From Arcticibacter svalbardensis MN12-7 (GTDB taxonomy: Bacteria > Bacteroidota > Bacteroidia > Sphingobacteriales > Sphingobacteriaceae): a DNA stretch of 63,716 bases. The position numbers and the translations under genes are program-made. The notes beneath the pieces were generated by a model, which worked only from the letters and a program-made list of their open reading frames with translations, was not told the origin of the DNA and did not search any database. Location of the stretch: contig NZ_AQPN01000105.1 of assembly GCF_000403135.1 (NCBI RefSeq), positions 1 through 63,716 on the forward strand. Reading direction: 5' to 3'. This document shows, piece after piece, positions 37,122 through 46,087 of the stretch (the first letter of the stretch is position 1; every line of letters starts with the position of its first letter).

Positions 37122-37898
37122 ATGATAGCACCTTCTCCCAAAAACAAGGAAATCAAAGACCTTGGAAATGTCCTTCTAAACGTTGGAGCCATGTTATTAA
37201 GTTCCGGAGCTAGTACTGGTCGAACCAGAAACACCATAAGCCGCATATCGGACTCTTTTGGTTACAGTTCTGATTTACTAATCAGTCACCGCACTATTAT
37301 GCTCACCATAAGTGACAAAAAAAACGATTATTTCTTTAATAATTTAAAACGTTCAGCCCCACATGGCGTAAACTTCAAACTGCTCTCAGGAATCAGTAGG
37401 CTAAGTTGGCAAGTAGTTGAAGAAGGGTTATCCGTAAATCAAATCAACGTTCAATTAAGCCGTTTAGCTGCATTAAAACATTACCCAAGATGGTTCACCT
37501 TACTTTTTGTTGGGCTGGCAGGTGTATCTTTTTGCCGCTTGTCTGATGGTGATGCTCTAGACATGGTCACCGTATTTACAGCCACGGTATGTGGTCTATT
37601 TATACGTCAGGAAGTTCATAAAATGAAATTCAATCCCTATATCTGTATTTTTTGCGGGGCATTTACAGCATCACTTATTGCCGGTGGAGGGCTTAAATAT
37701 GGAATGGGCTTCATTCATGAACAGGCTTTAGCTACTTCAGTATTATTCCTCATTCCCGGAGTACCCCTCATAAATTCTTTTTCAGATATGATAGATGGAA
37801 ATTTAAACAATGCTATTGTCAGGGGTCTAAATGGTTTTATAATTTCATTTGCTATTGGCATGGGTCTCTTAACTTCCATGTTAATTTATAGATTTTAA
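37122..37898 (+). CDS. Threonine/serine exporter, N-terminal-domain subunit (ThrE type)
   Basis: The 258-residue protein has a cytoplasmic N-terminal domain typical of DUF1212 (LLSSGASTGRTRNTISRIS) and then about five membrane helices (from WFTLLFVGLAGVSFCRL). ThrE exports threonine and serine; here the two halves are separate genes, the second starting five bases downstream. TAATTTTG at 37091-37098 fits the -7 promoter consensus. Divergent from the U32 operon. Confidence 0.88.
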   Translation: MIAPSPKNKEIKDLGNVLLNVGAMLLSSGASTGRTRNTISRISDSFGYSSDLLISHRTIMLTISDKKNDYFFNNLKRSAPHGVNFKLLSGISRLSWQVVEEGLSVNQINVQLSRLAALKHYPRWFTLLFVGLAGVSFCRLSDGDALDMVTVFTATVCGLFIRQEVHKMKFNPYICIFCGAFTASLIAGGGLKYGMGFIHEQALATSVLFLIPGVPLINSFSDMIDGNLNNAIVRGLNGFIISFAIGMGLLTSMLIYRF

Positions 37899-37902
37899 TA
37901 GT

Positions 37903-38397
37903 ATGGAATTTCTCTTACTTACAGAAAAGTGTATTTGGTTCGGACTGGGAGCTGCAGGATTTGCAGTATTGTTTAATGTGCCGCCTAAAACCCTTATCTA
38001 TATCGCATTTATGGGGGCAATGGGTGGGTTCCTTAAAGCAATTTTGATGCATTTTGATGAAACTAATGTAATTATTTCAACTCTTTGCGGGGCTACATTA
38101 ATTGGCTTTTTAAGCATCTATTTTGCGCATAAAACACATTGCCCACCTCCTGTACTAGCTATTCCAGCTTGTATCCCCATGATACCTGGCAAGTTTGCCT
38201 ATAAGATGATGATTGGCCTGGTCAATCTTTCAGGAAATATAGATCACGACACGTACACCCAGATCATGTCAGAGACCGTCAACAACGGCCTGAAAGTAGT
38301 ATTTATTCTGATGAGTATAGCTGGCGGAGTAGGCATTCCCCTGCTGATCACCCGTAAGGAATCATCAAAGGGAATGCGCTTAAGGAAACGCAGTTAA
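37903..38397 (+). CDS. Threonine/serine exporter, C-terminal-domain subunit
   Basis: The 164-residue membrane protein has about five helices and matches the DUF3815/ThrE C-terminal half (GAAGFAVLFNVPPKTL; PPVLAIPACIPMIPGKFAYK). It would pair with the preceding gene product to form the full transporter. It converges with the phosphorylase gene with only two bases between stops, and no terminator is visible. Confidence 0.87.
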   Translation: MEFLLLTEKCIWFGLGAAGFAVLFNVPPKTLIYIAFMGAMGGFLKAILMHFDETNVIISTLCGATLIGFLSIYFAHKTHCPPPVLAIPACIPMIPGKFAYKMMIGLVNLSGNIDHDTYTQIMSETVNNGLKVVFILMSIAGGVGIPLLITRKESSKGMRLRKRS

Positions 38398-38399
38398 TA

Positions 38400-40055
38400 T
38401 TACAACCTGTTGTACATAATATCATAATATTCAGCCACCATTCTTCCTGACTCAAAAGCCGGACTCACATCAAGAGCTCCGTTCCTGATTATCTTAACCC
38501 AATTTATCGGATCCTTATAATACATTGCAATAATGTGTTGCTCTAAATATTCGAGTAAGCGGTTTGCTTCTATTCTGTCTTTTTCTTCAGTAGACAATTG
38601 ATCAGCAGCAGGTTCAACTATAAAACTATTCACTTTATCTACTGCAAATTCAGGAATCCATCCATCTGGAATGGATAAATTGATACTTCCATTCATGGCA
38701 GCAGTCATACCACTTGTACCCGAAGCCTCCCTGTACATCCTTGGATTATTTAACCAGATGTCAGAACCTTTTTTTAGTAAAGCAGAAAGTTGAAGTTCGT
38801 ACCCGGTTAATACCGTACAATTAGGAAGGGCTTTTACACGGTCAATAATGCTGTTAAAAAGAGAAATCGCTCCATAATCTTCAGGATAAGGCTTTCCTGC
38901 CCAAATAACCTGCACAGGAGTCTCTGTATTGCTCACTAATCGAATAAACCTATCCCAATCATACATCAACATATCAGCACGTTTATAACCCGCAAAACGA
39001 CGAGCCCAAACGATAGTCAGTATATTTTCATCAAACAGTTTCCCTGTCCGGTCAGCAACCAATTTAAAAAGCTCCCTTTTTAACTCTTTTTTACGATTGA
39101 TGATCAGGTCATCATCATGTGCTACAAACGCATCTTCCAAAACATCATCTTTCCAATATTTCTTATTTTGCGCATTCGTGATTGATGTAATATGACAGAT
39201 CCCTTCATAACCTTTCCACATATCACGCGAAACTTCTCCATGTAATTTCGAAACTGCATTCGCCTTACCTGCGAACTTCAAAGCCGCTAACGTATAATTT
39301 AACTGATCACCACTTAAACCTAGCAAGGAATACACCTCATGGATCTGAAGACCACAAAAGAAAGACATGTCATTCAGTATAGCATAACTATGCGACTCAT
39401 TTCCTGCAGTTTCAGGAGTATGCGTAGTAAACACAACTCGTTTCTTCACCTCATCCAAATTCTTAAGCTTGGAGTATAAATGAAAATTCAATGAAAGCGA
39501 ATGACCCTCATTCATGTGATACATCGTATTCTCGCGACCAATTATTTCAAGTAACAATGCACCACCGGTTCCCAATAAAATAGATTGAGCAATTCGGGTA
39601 GCTTCATTTGCATCATATAAACGATTCGTAATACTCTTGGACATATCATCATTTTCAGGAAGATCGGTACTGAGCAGGAAAAGTGGAGCCGAACCAAAAG
39701 TCTCAGGTTCCAGCAACCATGCTTTTACATGTACCGGCGAATTATGCACCATTACTGTAAAAATAATACCAGTATCTTTCAGAAAAGAATATGACTTTTC
39801 AATAAAAGAAGGTTTCATCCTGGCATTACCATCACGTTCCTGATCGTAATACCCGTATTTCCAAAGTATTCCTATTCCAATCAGATTTTGCTTCAGCTCA
39901 TAAGCACTTCTTAAGTGCGAACCAGCAAGGAATCCAAGACCGCCGCTATAAATTTTTAACGCCTGATCAACAGCAAATTCCATAGAGAAGTAAGATACAG
40001 GCTTACTATATTGAGGATCAAACTCGTAGGAGAAAATAGTGTTAGGATTAATCAT
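38400..40055 (-). CDS. Alpha-glucan phosphorylase-family protein lacking the PLP lysine
   Basis: The 551-residue protein matches the short GT35 (TIGR02094-like) group: PVSYFSMEFAVDQALKIYSG at the start, WARRFAGYKR near 350, VQVIWAGKP, and EASGTSGMTAAMNGSINLS near 443. In classical phosphorylases the position after GM/NM in that motif is the lysine that holds pyridoxal phosphate; here it is Thr451. The N-terminal segment TTHTPETAGNES is also altered from the family's HTPVPAG form. It may therefore be a non-PLP glycosyltransferase or a regulatory homologue, although it is usually annotated as glycogen phosphorylase. glgA and glgC lie 21 kb away. Confidence 0.8.
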   Translation of the reverse strand: MINPNTIFSYEFDPQYSKPVSYFSMEFAVDQALKIYSGGLGFLAGSHLRSAYELKQNLIGIGILWKYGYYDQERDGNARMKPSFIEKSYSFLKDTGIIFTVMVHNSPVHVKAWLLEPETFGSAPLFLLSTDLPENDDMSKSITNRLYDANEATRIAQSILLGTGGALLLEIIGRENTMYHMNEGHSLSLNFHLYSKLKNLDEVKKRVVFTTHTPETAGNESHSYAILNDMSFFCGLQIHEVYSLLGLSGDQLNYTLAALKFAGKANAVSKLHGEVSRDMWKGYEGICHITSITNAQNKKYWKDDVLEDAFVAHDDDLIINRKKELKRELFKLVADRTGKLFDENILTIVWARRFAGYKRADMLMYDWDRFIRLVSNTETPVQVIWAGKPYPEDYGAISLFNSIIDRVKALPNCTVLTGYELQLSALLKKGSDIWLNNPRMYREASGTSGMTAAMNGSINLSIPDGWIPEFAVDKVNSFIVEPAADQLSTEEKDRIEANRLLEYLEQHIIAMYYKDPINWVKIIRNGALDVSPAFESGRMVAEYYDIMYNRL

Positions 40056-40084
40056 AAGACCAAAATATGAATTTAAAAAAAGAA

Positions 40085-40110
40085 ATCCCGCCTTTTCTTA
40101 AAAGCGGGAT
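40085..40110 (-). terminator. Rho-independent terminator of the aldolase gene
   Basis: ATCCCGCCTTTT and AAAAGCGGGAT form a stem with one bulged C. On the minus strand it is followed by TTTCTTTTTTT. It lies 32 bases after the aldolase stop and 30 bases before the phosphorylase start. Confidence 0.85.
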
Positions 40111-40141
40111 CTACTATTTGAAAATAAAACAACGTATTATC

Positions 40142-41215
40142 TTATCCGATGAATTTTTTACGGAGTTCTTCAACCTGATCATTATTAATTGGAACCATTG
40201 CTCCAAGAGTAGCACACATCACTAAAGATTTGGCACTAAACTCAGCCACTTCCAAATAATCGAAAGTTTGCAACAATTGATTTCCTGTAATAATCACACA
40301 ATCATTCTTGATCATCACCGCAGGATTACTCTTCGAAATAATATCTGCAATCTCAGTTCTACCGTTAAATTGAACACCAAAATCAAGCGTATGAACGTCT
40401 TGAAGAAAAATCCAGCTCTCAGGAATAGTTCTCACATTGAAAGATGCACCAGTAACAGCAAAAGCCATCAGGTACGGAGACTGTGTAAGGATGATCGAAT
40501 TAATTTCAGGATGTTGTTTATAAATTGCCTGATGAAGGTAAGTAGAGCGACTTGGAGTTTTTCCAGCTTCACGTTCACCATTCTTAATTTGAACAACATC
40601 TTCAGGCTTAAGGTCCCAACGTGGAACATTAGTAGGAGTAATTAAGAAATTATCTCCATCGTAACGGGCAGATATAGTTCCATAAGAACTGATCATTAAG
40701 CCTTGAGTACAGGCACGATGAACGATATTGCAAATCTCAGTACGTTTTTCACGTTCTTCAGAAGAATGAATAGTTTTTTTCATTTCCGGCAATTGCACAG
40801 GAATCTGACTTTCAAATGCATCAATTTCGTCATCACTTAAGTAATCAACGGTACCAATTGCATTTCCATAAAGGATGATTCTTGCAGAGAATTCAAATGT
40901 TTCAAATCGGTTAAAAGTATCAACCAGGTCTGATCCACCCACTACAGTACCATGGTTCTCCATGATCACTGCATTATATCCAAGATTAAACTCACTTGCA
41001 ATTTTTGCACCTAATGCTTCACTTCCTGGCAACTCATATTCTGCATAACCAACTGGTCCGCAAACATGTTTAGCCTGCGAAATGACATTCGCATTAGGCA
41101 TTGTACGTGCGATACTAAAGGCAACAAGTGCTGGTGGATGCGCATGAATGATGGCCTTAAGATCAGGTCTGTTTTTATAAATAGCCCTGTGAAAAGGATA
41201 TTCCGATGATGGTTT
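40142..41215 (-). pseudogene. Tandem class II aldolase/adducin protein, 5' end lost
   Basis: Recognisable coding runs from codon KPSSEYPFHRAIYKN (about 41215) to the stop at 40142; an internal ATG at 41101 gives 319 residues. The first domain keeps the zinc-binding HAH (IIHAHPPALVAFS) and MENHG, but its first 60-70 residues are missing because homology stops abruptly at 41215 and unrelated sequence with an in-frame stop lies upstream. The second domain has lost the ligands: SIILTQSPYLMAF replaces the HxH segment and IKNDC replaces NHG. The first loss looks like a recent deletion or rearrangement; the second may be normal for this tandem family. If translated from 41101 the product would lack HxH. 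Confidence 0.7.
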
Positions 41216-41368
41216 ATGACACCTGCAGGCATTACAAAACCTTGGGCTCCTAAAAAAACAGAATTACAATATGGTGAATCTCTTCAGCATTTATTCCCCT
41301 CTGTAGTATTAGACAATAGTACTGAATTCACTTTTAGGGAGGGGTACAAAGATTGGAAAGGGCTTTAA
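41216..41368 (+). CDS. 50-residue frame at the aldolase breakpoint
   Basis: ATG 41216 to TAA 41368 encodes MTPAGITKPWAPKKTELQYG and ends FREGYKDWKGL. The frame begins exactly where aldolase homology on the other strand stops, and composition is protein-like. It may be the 3' remnant of a gene joined here by the rearrangement. No family is recognised and it may not be expressed. Confidence 0.3.
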   Translation: MTPAGITKPWAPKKTELQYGESLQHLFPSVVLDNSTEFTFREGYKDWKGL

Positions 41369-41383
41369 CACGACAAGAAATAA

Positions 41384-41704
41384 CTACTCTTTCGACTTTT
41401 CATATCTCCGCATAGGCATTGCATCTATCAAGTTATAGAGCTTTTCCAGGGTCAATATTGATTTTGAAGCATACTTTTCCCCTCCATCTTTTCCTGTAAG
41501 CGTTATTTTGAAGTATTCGCCCCCAAAGTGTTCCTTTACGATCAGATCTCTTTCCTTCATTCCTTTCGGGTCTGCAGCCAGCAGCCTGATTTGCTCCTTG
41601 TAGTATTTATCCGTCTTGTCTTTGGCATAGATCTCCAATACGCGCTTTTCAGATGAAATTTGAATAACCGACAATAGAATAACAAGTATCATTTTCATAA
41701 CCAT
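41384..41704 (-). CDS. DUF4174 domain protein
   Basis: The 106-residue protein has a short hydrophobic leader (MVMKMILVILLSVIQIS) and the DUF4174 pattern: LEIYAKDKTDKYYKEQIRLL, ERDLIV, LTGKDGGEKYASKS and the ending LIDAMPMRRYEKSKE. Function of the family is unknown; members are periplasmic or secreted and look thioredoxin-like. It follows the FAD-like gene by 46 bases on the same strand and may be cotranscribed. Confidence 0.82.
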   Translation of the reverse strand: MVMKMILVILLSVIQISSEKRVLEIYAKDKTDKYYKEQIRLLAADPKGMKERDLIVKEHFGGEYFKITLTGKDGGEKYASKSILTLEKLYNLIDAMPMRRYEKSKE

Positions 41705-41750
41705 TTTCTAGATAATGTTTAAACAACGCACATCTCTAAATGTTGACCTC

Positions 41751-42974
41751 TTAACGTTTAATTATCCCTTCTGGATTTACTGTTACATCAAACGGTTTCA
41801 AATAAGCATTAAATAGCACGCAAAACTCCCTCCGTGTAACAGGCCGTTCTAAATCAAACTTTCCGGGAAGTTTTAAAGACGCCTTCCAGCCCTTCTCTAC
41901 TTCTTTGTTTAACTCAGCTCCACGTTGAGCCGAAAATTTTATCAAGCTCAACACCTGGTCAAGGGAAAGTTTATCTGCCTTATTATCCAGAAACCAGATC
42001 TGACTCCTCGAATAGTATTGTTTAACAGGCAGACGAATCTCTTCGGATGATACCGTTGAATCAGGCACCAGTAAAAATTTTCCATTTTTAACTTTTCCTT
42101 TAATTATTCCGGTAAGTGCTAATTGCTGAAAAGCCAGACTACTTGAATCCGATGCAGCAACATCATCAAAAGAAATTAGTCGTAAACGATAAGTCAACAA
42201 TTCATTCTGGATCAGACGAATATTCAAATGTTCTGTATTTGTATCAAAGAAAGCAGCATAAGAAGCAATTGAACCTGCCGCTTGTCCACTAGCAAAAGTT
42301 AACTTACCTGGATCCGGACCAGCGAAAACCACATTTTTAGAAGAGGACAAGAACGATTTTAATGGAAGCGTAGATGGAAAAACTTGGCGCTGACTTAATG
42401 CAACTATTCCTGTACGGTACACCTGATTAGCATAGGATACAGAATCAGCCAATTTTGAAGGTGTATCCTTTAATGCTGCCAGACGTACAACCCGTCTGTC
42501 GCTACTTGCATCCACCAGCAGATCGGTTTTAATCACGCTTTTAGCAAGGATGATTTCCCAACCTTTACCTGATTTTTTCAAACTTATAACTGGCGAATTT
42601 CTTAAAATCGTTAAGTTTTTTATAGTATCTGTCCAGCTCTTAAAAATTGATCCTGCATAACCTGCTGATATAGGCTGTGTCCCTTTCAGAGGATATTTTT
42701 GTAACTTTTCAACCGTATTCAAGAAATCCTGAAGGACCCCTGAAGCATGATCTCGCTCTTCCTGTGGAATGTTCACCGTGTTTATGGGACCGTCATCAAG
42801 CAAAATAGTCTTTACACCGGAATGAGCAGATTGTATAGCAGCAGCTAGTCCTGCTGGCGAAGCAGTCATTACAACCACACCTGATTTATACGTTTGAGCG
42901 TAGCCAGATGTAAAAAGCAGAAACAATGAAATCAAAAGAGCACCTGGTTTAGTCAATATGAAAGATTTATACAT
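41751..42974 (-). CDS. Secreted FAD-dependent-oxidoreductase-like protein with altered nucleotide motif
   Basis: The 407-residue protein has a signal peptide (LLISLFLLFTSGYAQ). The region after it matches FAD-dependent oxidoreductases (VVVMTASPAGLAAAIQSAHS, then VKTILLDDG), but the first two glycines of the GxGxxG loop are replaced by Thr and Ser. The middle keeps LLVDASSDRRVVRLA and FAGPDPGKLTFASGQAAGSI, the usual second FAD-contact region. The C-terminus resembles an S-layer-homology-like tail (RPVTRREFCVLFNAYLKPF). FAD binding is uncertain. Role unknown. Confidence 0.65.
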   Translation of the reverse strand: MYKSFILTKPGALLISLFLLFTSGYAQTYKSGVVVMTASPAGLAAAIQSAHSGVKTILLDDGPINTVNIPQEERDHASGVLQDFLNTVEKLQKYPLKGTQPISAGYAGSIFKSWTDTIKNLTILRNSPVISLKKSGKGWEIILAKSVIKTDLLVDASSDRRVVRLAALKDTPSKLADSVSYANQVYRTGIVALSQRQVFPSTLPLKSFLSSSKNVVFAGPDPGKLTFASGQAAGSIASYAAFFDTNTEHLNIRLIQNELLTYRLRLISFDDVAASDSSSLAFQQLALTGIIKGKVKNGKFLLVPDSTVSSEEIRLPVKQYYSRSQIWFLDNKADKLSLDQVLSLIKFSAQRGAELNKEVEKGWKASLKLPGKFDLERPVTRREFCVLFNAYLKPFDVTVNPEGIIKR

Positions 42975-43150
42975 GAAAAAAAATTTATTTATTAACGTAA
43001 TATATGACCAATAATTTTATCAGATCCACAGTGACCATGTGAAAATGGCTCTTGGTCTATAAGACCCCTATTGATTTAGTTTAATACTGGTAAACTTAAT
43101 GACAAATATCCATAACAAGATTGTACATTACTAAAGTAGCTCAGGTTTAT

Positions 43151-43180
43151 TTGAAGCTGTCCTTTATAATCCTATTTTTG
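43151..43180 (+). promoter_or_regulatory. Consensus Bacteroidota promoter of the pentapeptide gene
   Basis: TTG at 43151-43153, an exact 19-base spacer and TATTTTTG at 43173-43180 fit TTG-N19-TAnnTTTG perfectly. The element ends 18 bases before the ATG. Confidence 0.85.
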
Positions 43181-43198
43181 TAAAAATCAATTTTTTAG

Positions 43199-43771
43199 AT
43201 GGACCTGATCATACATGACGACAAGACTTTCGAAAGCATCACCTATGCCGGCAAAGTTATCAGTGGAAGGGAATTCCAAAACTGCACATTTAAAAATTGC
43301 GACTTTTCCAATAGTGAATTTTCACATAGTAAGTTTCTGGATTGCACTTTCGATGGATGCAATCTATCGATGATGAAGTTCCATGGCACTACTTTAAATA
43401 ATGCAATCTTCAGAGGCTGTAAAGTTCTGGGAGTTAATTTTAATGAATGTCAGGACTTTCTATTTGGCGTCTCCTTTGATTCCTGCATGGCTGATTATAG
43501 TTCCTTTTATGGAAAAAAGATGTCTAAAACACAGTTCATAAGAACGACCCTGAAGGACGTAAATTTTAACCGGACAAACTTGTCAAATGCCCTATTTGAT
43601 CAGACCGATTTGTCGGGCGCAGTATTCGATGAAACTAATCTTACATCTGCTAACCTGGTCACTGCTTTTAATTTTTCAATTGACCCGGAACTGAATACAA
43701 TTAAAAGAGCCAGTTTTTCTACAAGCGGACTAGCCGGGTTACTCTCAAAATATAATATAAAAACAGTATAA
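43199..43771 (+). CDS. Pentapeptide repeat protein
   Basis: The 190-residue protein is made of five-residue repeats of the A(D/N)LXX type with many Phe/Cys variants: FQNCTFKNCDFSNSEF, then TTLKDVNFNRTNLSNALFDQ. They should form a right-handed quadrilateral beta-helix across most of the length. Some family members mimic DNA and protect gyrase from quinolones (Qnr/McbG); this could be one, since its length is near 215, but there is no direct evidence. It is monocistronic with its own promoter. A change at about residue 95 (FLFGVSFDSC) interrupts the repeat, as in Qnr-like proteins. Confidence 0.88.
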   Translation: MDLIIHDDKTFESITYAGKVISGREFQNCTFKNCDFSNSEFSHSKFLDCTFDGCNLSMMKFHGTTLNNAIFRGCKVLGVNFNECQDFLFGVSFDSCMADYSSFYGKKMSKTQFIRTTLKDVNFNRTNLSNALFDQTDLSGAVFDETNLTSANLVTAFNFSIDPELNTIKRASFSTSGLAGLLSKYNIKTV

Positions 43772-43787
43772 TACACAGCAAAAAAAA

Positions 43788-43823
43788 ACTCCCTTTATCA
43801 TCAACCAAGATGGCAAAGGGAGT
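43788..43823 (-). terminator. Terminator of the OmpA-family gene
   Basis: ACTCCCTTTATCATC and GATGGCAAAGGGAGT pair except for two central positions. The minus strand continues with eight Ts, so it terminates the gene at 43871. It may also slow transcription from the other side. Confidence 0.8.
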
Positions 43824-43870
43824 AATTGTACTAAAATCAGGTAATTAATATCTGATATCAAAAAAAATTA

Positions 43871-44551
43871 TTATTGAGCACTCTGACGAGCTTCATTTTT
43901 CAATTGATCATTTGCAACAATCACGATTTCAACTCTTCTGTTTTGAGCACGTCCGGTTTCTGTAGTATTATCAGCAATAGGTTCTGCTTTACCTTTTCCT
44001 GAAATAGTAATCCGGGAAGCACTGATTCCATTAGAAATGGCAAGAGATTTTACAGACTGTGCACGTCTTTCCGAAAGGCTGTTATTATACGAATCTGATC
44101 CAACGTTATCGGTATGACCAATTACCATAATATTTGTCTCCGGATTGTTTTGCATAGTAGAAGCCAGACTGGCCACATTTGTTACACCTGCACTTTTTAA
44201 GTCAGATTTATTAAAGTCGAATAAAATTCCATCATTGAATTTTACAATCAGACCTTCACCTGTTTTTATAACTTCTGCACCAGGAACTTTTTGTTCGATC
44301 TCAGCTGCCTGACGATCCATCTTTCTACCGATAAATGCACCTGCTGTACCACCAATAGCACCACCTATAATTGCACCTACTGCTGTATTTCCAGCTTTTT
44401 TACCTATGATAGCACCTAATGTACCACCAGCTCCTGCACCTATAGCAGTTCCCTTTTGCGTTTGCGTCAACTGACTACATCCGGATATTAAAAAAGAAGC
44501 TGAAGCAATCATTACTGTATAAGTAGCTAACTTAATGTTCATCATTTTCAT
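43871..44551 (-). CDS. OmpA-family lipoprotein with glycine-zipper segment
   Basis: The 226-residue protein has a lipoprotein signal with lipobox SASFLISGC. A glycine-zipper region follows (GTAIGAGAGGTLGAIIGKKA), and the C-terminal domain is OmpA-like (IMVIGHTDNVGSDSYNNSLS, then RAQSVKSLAI and GRAQNRRVEI). The domain binds peptidoglycan, and the lipid anchors the protein to the outer membrane, so it links the two layers. YiaD-like architecture. Own terminator downstream. Confidence 0.93.
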   Translation of the reverse strand: MKMMNIKLATYTVMIASASFLISGCSQLTQTQKGTAIGAGAGGTLGAIIGKKAGNTAVGAIIGGAIGGTAGAFIGRKMDRQAAEIEQKVPGAEVIKTGEGLIVKFNDGILFDFNKSDLKSAGVTNVASLASTMQNNPETNIMVIGHTDNVGSDSYNNSLSERRAQSVKSLAISNGISASRITISGKGKAEPIADNTTETGRAQNRRVEIVIVANDQLKNEARQSAQ

Positions 44552-44705
44552 TTTATATGTGTTTAAATAACAAATTCAATTATAATGCCAAATTGCTTTT
44601 TTGAGATAAAATTTTTCACACTTGTGTAAAGCATCGTTTAAGTGGTTTAAATAGTTTTCAAAATTAGAAGTTTTTGATTTATTTTGAAATAAAAAGCAAA
44701 CTGAC

Positions 44706-45548
44706 TTGTTTTTAGGTCAACTCTTAAGCCAAAATAAACGTTTCAGAAGAGTTCATGACGCTAAATGTGCTAACACATCATATGCATTTGTCTTACCTTT
44801 GCTTTCATTTAACCTGATAAGTATGTTTGTTTCTTCCCAACTATTAAATGCTTTACTTCAAATCACGCTTATTTTACCCTTGTTATTTTTTGGAAAAGGC
44901 AGGTTTAATAAAGATGAATACCGTTTGCTCGGAATTTTTGTAGTCATGTTTGTATTATGGTCAGTCATTACAAACGGATTAGGAGGAGTAGTTGTTGGTA
45001 ATGGACAGAGCTGGAATTGGGTTGGAAAAGTAAGTGGATTGTTGTTGGGTGTCTTTTTTGTTTACAGAAATAAGCTTATTACACACAACGAAATAGGCTG
45101 GAAGTTAAATTTCAATCCAGGTTCCGTTAAGCCGGTGCTATTTACTCTCATTTTAATTCTTCTTGCACGCTCCATTTTTTATATCACATTTGAACATCAG
45201 GTAAAGACCTTTGATCTGGAAACGCTTATTTTCCAGGGAACATTGGCCGGCTTATGTGATGAATTACTATTTCGGGGAATTCTCCTGGCTTTGTTAAACC
45301 GGGTATTTACTGCAAAAGAGAATGTCTTTGGCTTTACACTGAGTTATGGGATTTTAATCAGCTCTATTCTATATGGTTTGAGTCAGGGTTTCCTGCTTCG
45401 CGAAGGCTTCCATCTTCAGATCAATCTCATCCGAATACTAATAGGCTTCTTTCTTGGATTGATTGCCGCGGTTCTTAAAGAACGTTCCGGCAGTTTATTG
45501 CCTGCTGTACTATTTCATAATATATGGGCACTCATTGCAAATCATTAA
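44706..45548 (+). CDS. CPBP (Abi/CAAX-type) intramembrane protein with altered active-site motifs
   Basis: The 280-residue protein has about eight membrane helices. The start is a TTG at 44706; an in-frame stop at 44685 rules out earlier ones and ATG 44823 is the next alternative. The C-terminal domain has motif 1 as CDELLFRGILL, so the first glutamate of EExxxR is aspartate. Motif 2 reads ILYGLSQGF, with Gln in place of the usual His. The third motif histidine is kept (PAVLFHNIWAL). Two altered positions of the metal site mean protease activity is doubtful. It is divergent from the OmpA-like gene. Confidence 0.75.
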   Translation: MFLGQLLSQNKRFRRVHDAKCANTSYAFVLPLLSFNLISMFVSSQLLNALLQITLILPLLFFGKGRFNKDEYRLLGIFVVMFVLWSVITNGLGGVVVGNGQSWNWVGKVSGLLLGVFFVYRNKLITHNEIGWKLNFNPGSVKPVLFTLILILLARSIFYITFEHQVKTFDLETLIFQGTLAGLCDELLFRGILLALLNRVFTAKENVFGFTLSYGILISSILYGLSQGFLLREGFHLQINLIRILIGFFLGLIAAVLKERSGSLLPAVLFHNIWALIANH

Positions 45549-45563
45549 AATGGCGCTTTAAAA

Positions 45564-46000
45564 TTAGATGAATAGCAAATAAACGGAACTGCTATTATGA
45601 TAAGGGCATTTCCATAGCCCTGCTTTATCTTCTTCTTTCATTAAAGTCATAGAGGCCACCATATCACTAGCGTATAAAAGAGCCGTTTCCTTACCGGCCA
45701 ATTTCCCTGTATTGGTTAATTTTACCGTTACCGTTAAGGCACCATTTGCATCAAGTGTAGTAGCACTGGACTTCAAATCAGAATAGGCAAATGTGGTATA
45801 ACTCAAACCGTAACCGAACTCCCATTGGCGGTTATACCCTGCAGCAGGATCAAATTCCATGGATTCGGTAAATTTATGGTAGTAGTTAGTCAGCTGTTTG
45901 TATGCCTTGGGTAGGTATACGGTAGCTTTCCACTTGGATTAATCTTACCTGACAGTACTTCAGAAGCTTGTGCTTTCGCATTTGCATAATCTTTCTTAAG
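45564..46000 (-). pseudogene. Glycoside hydrolase family 3 C-terminal fragment with frameshift
   Basis: The minus strand encodes a piece of the GH3 C-terminal region: ASEVLSGKINPSGKLPYTYP, then a one-base loss near 45891-45896 shifts to another frame that continues TNYYHKFTESMEFDPA and FGYGLSYTTFAYSDLK into a fibronectin-like domain (VTVKLTNTGKLAGKETALLY). It breaks off after VASMT, followed by unrelated residues. Both the catalytic domain and the end are missing, so this is a gene relic of a beta-glucosidase-like enzyme. Confidence 0.8.
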
Positions 46001-46087
46001 AATGCGTTTATAGAGAAAATTATAAGTTATAGAGAAAATTTGTGACAATAGATGTACTATTCATTGATCCACTTGAAATTCATTTCC

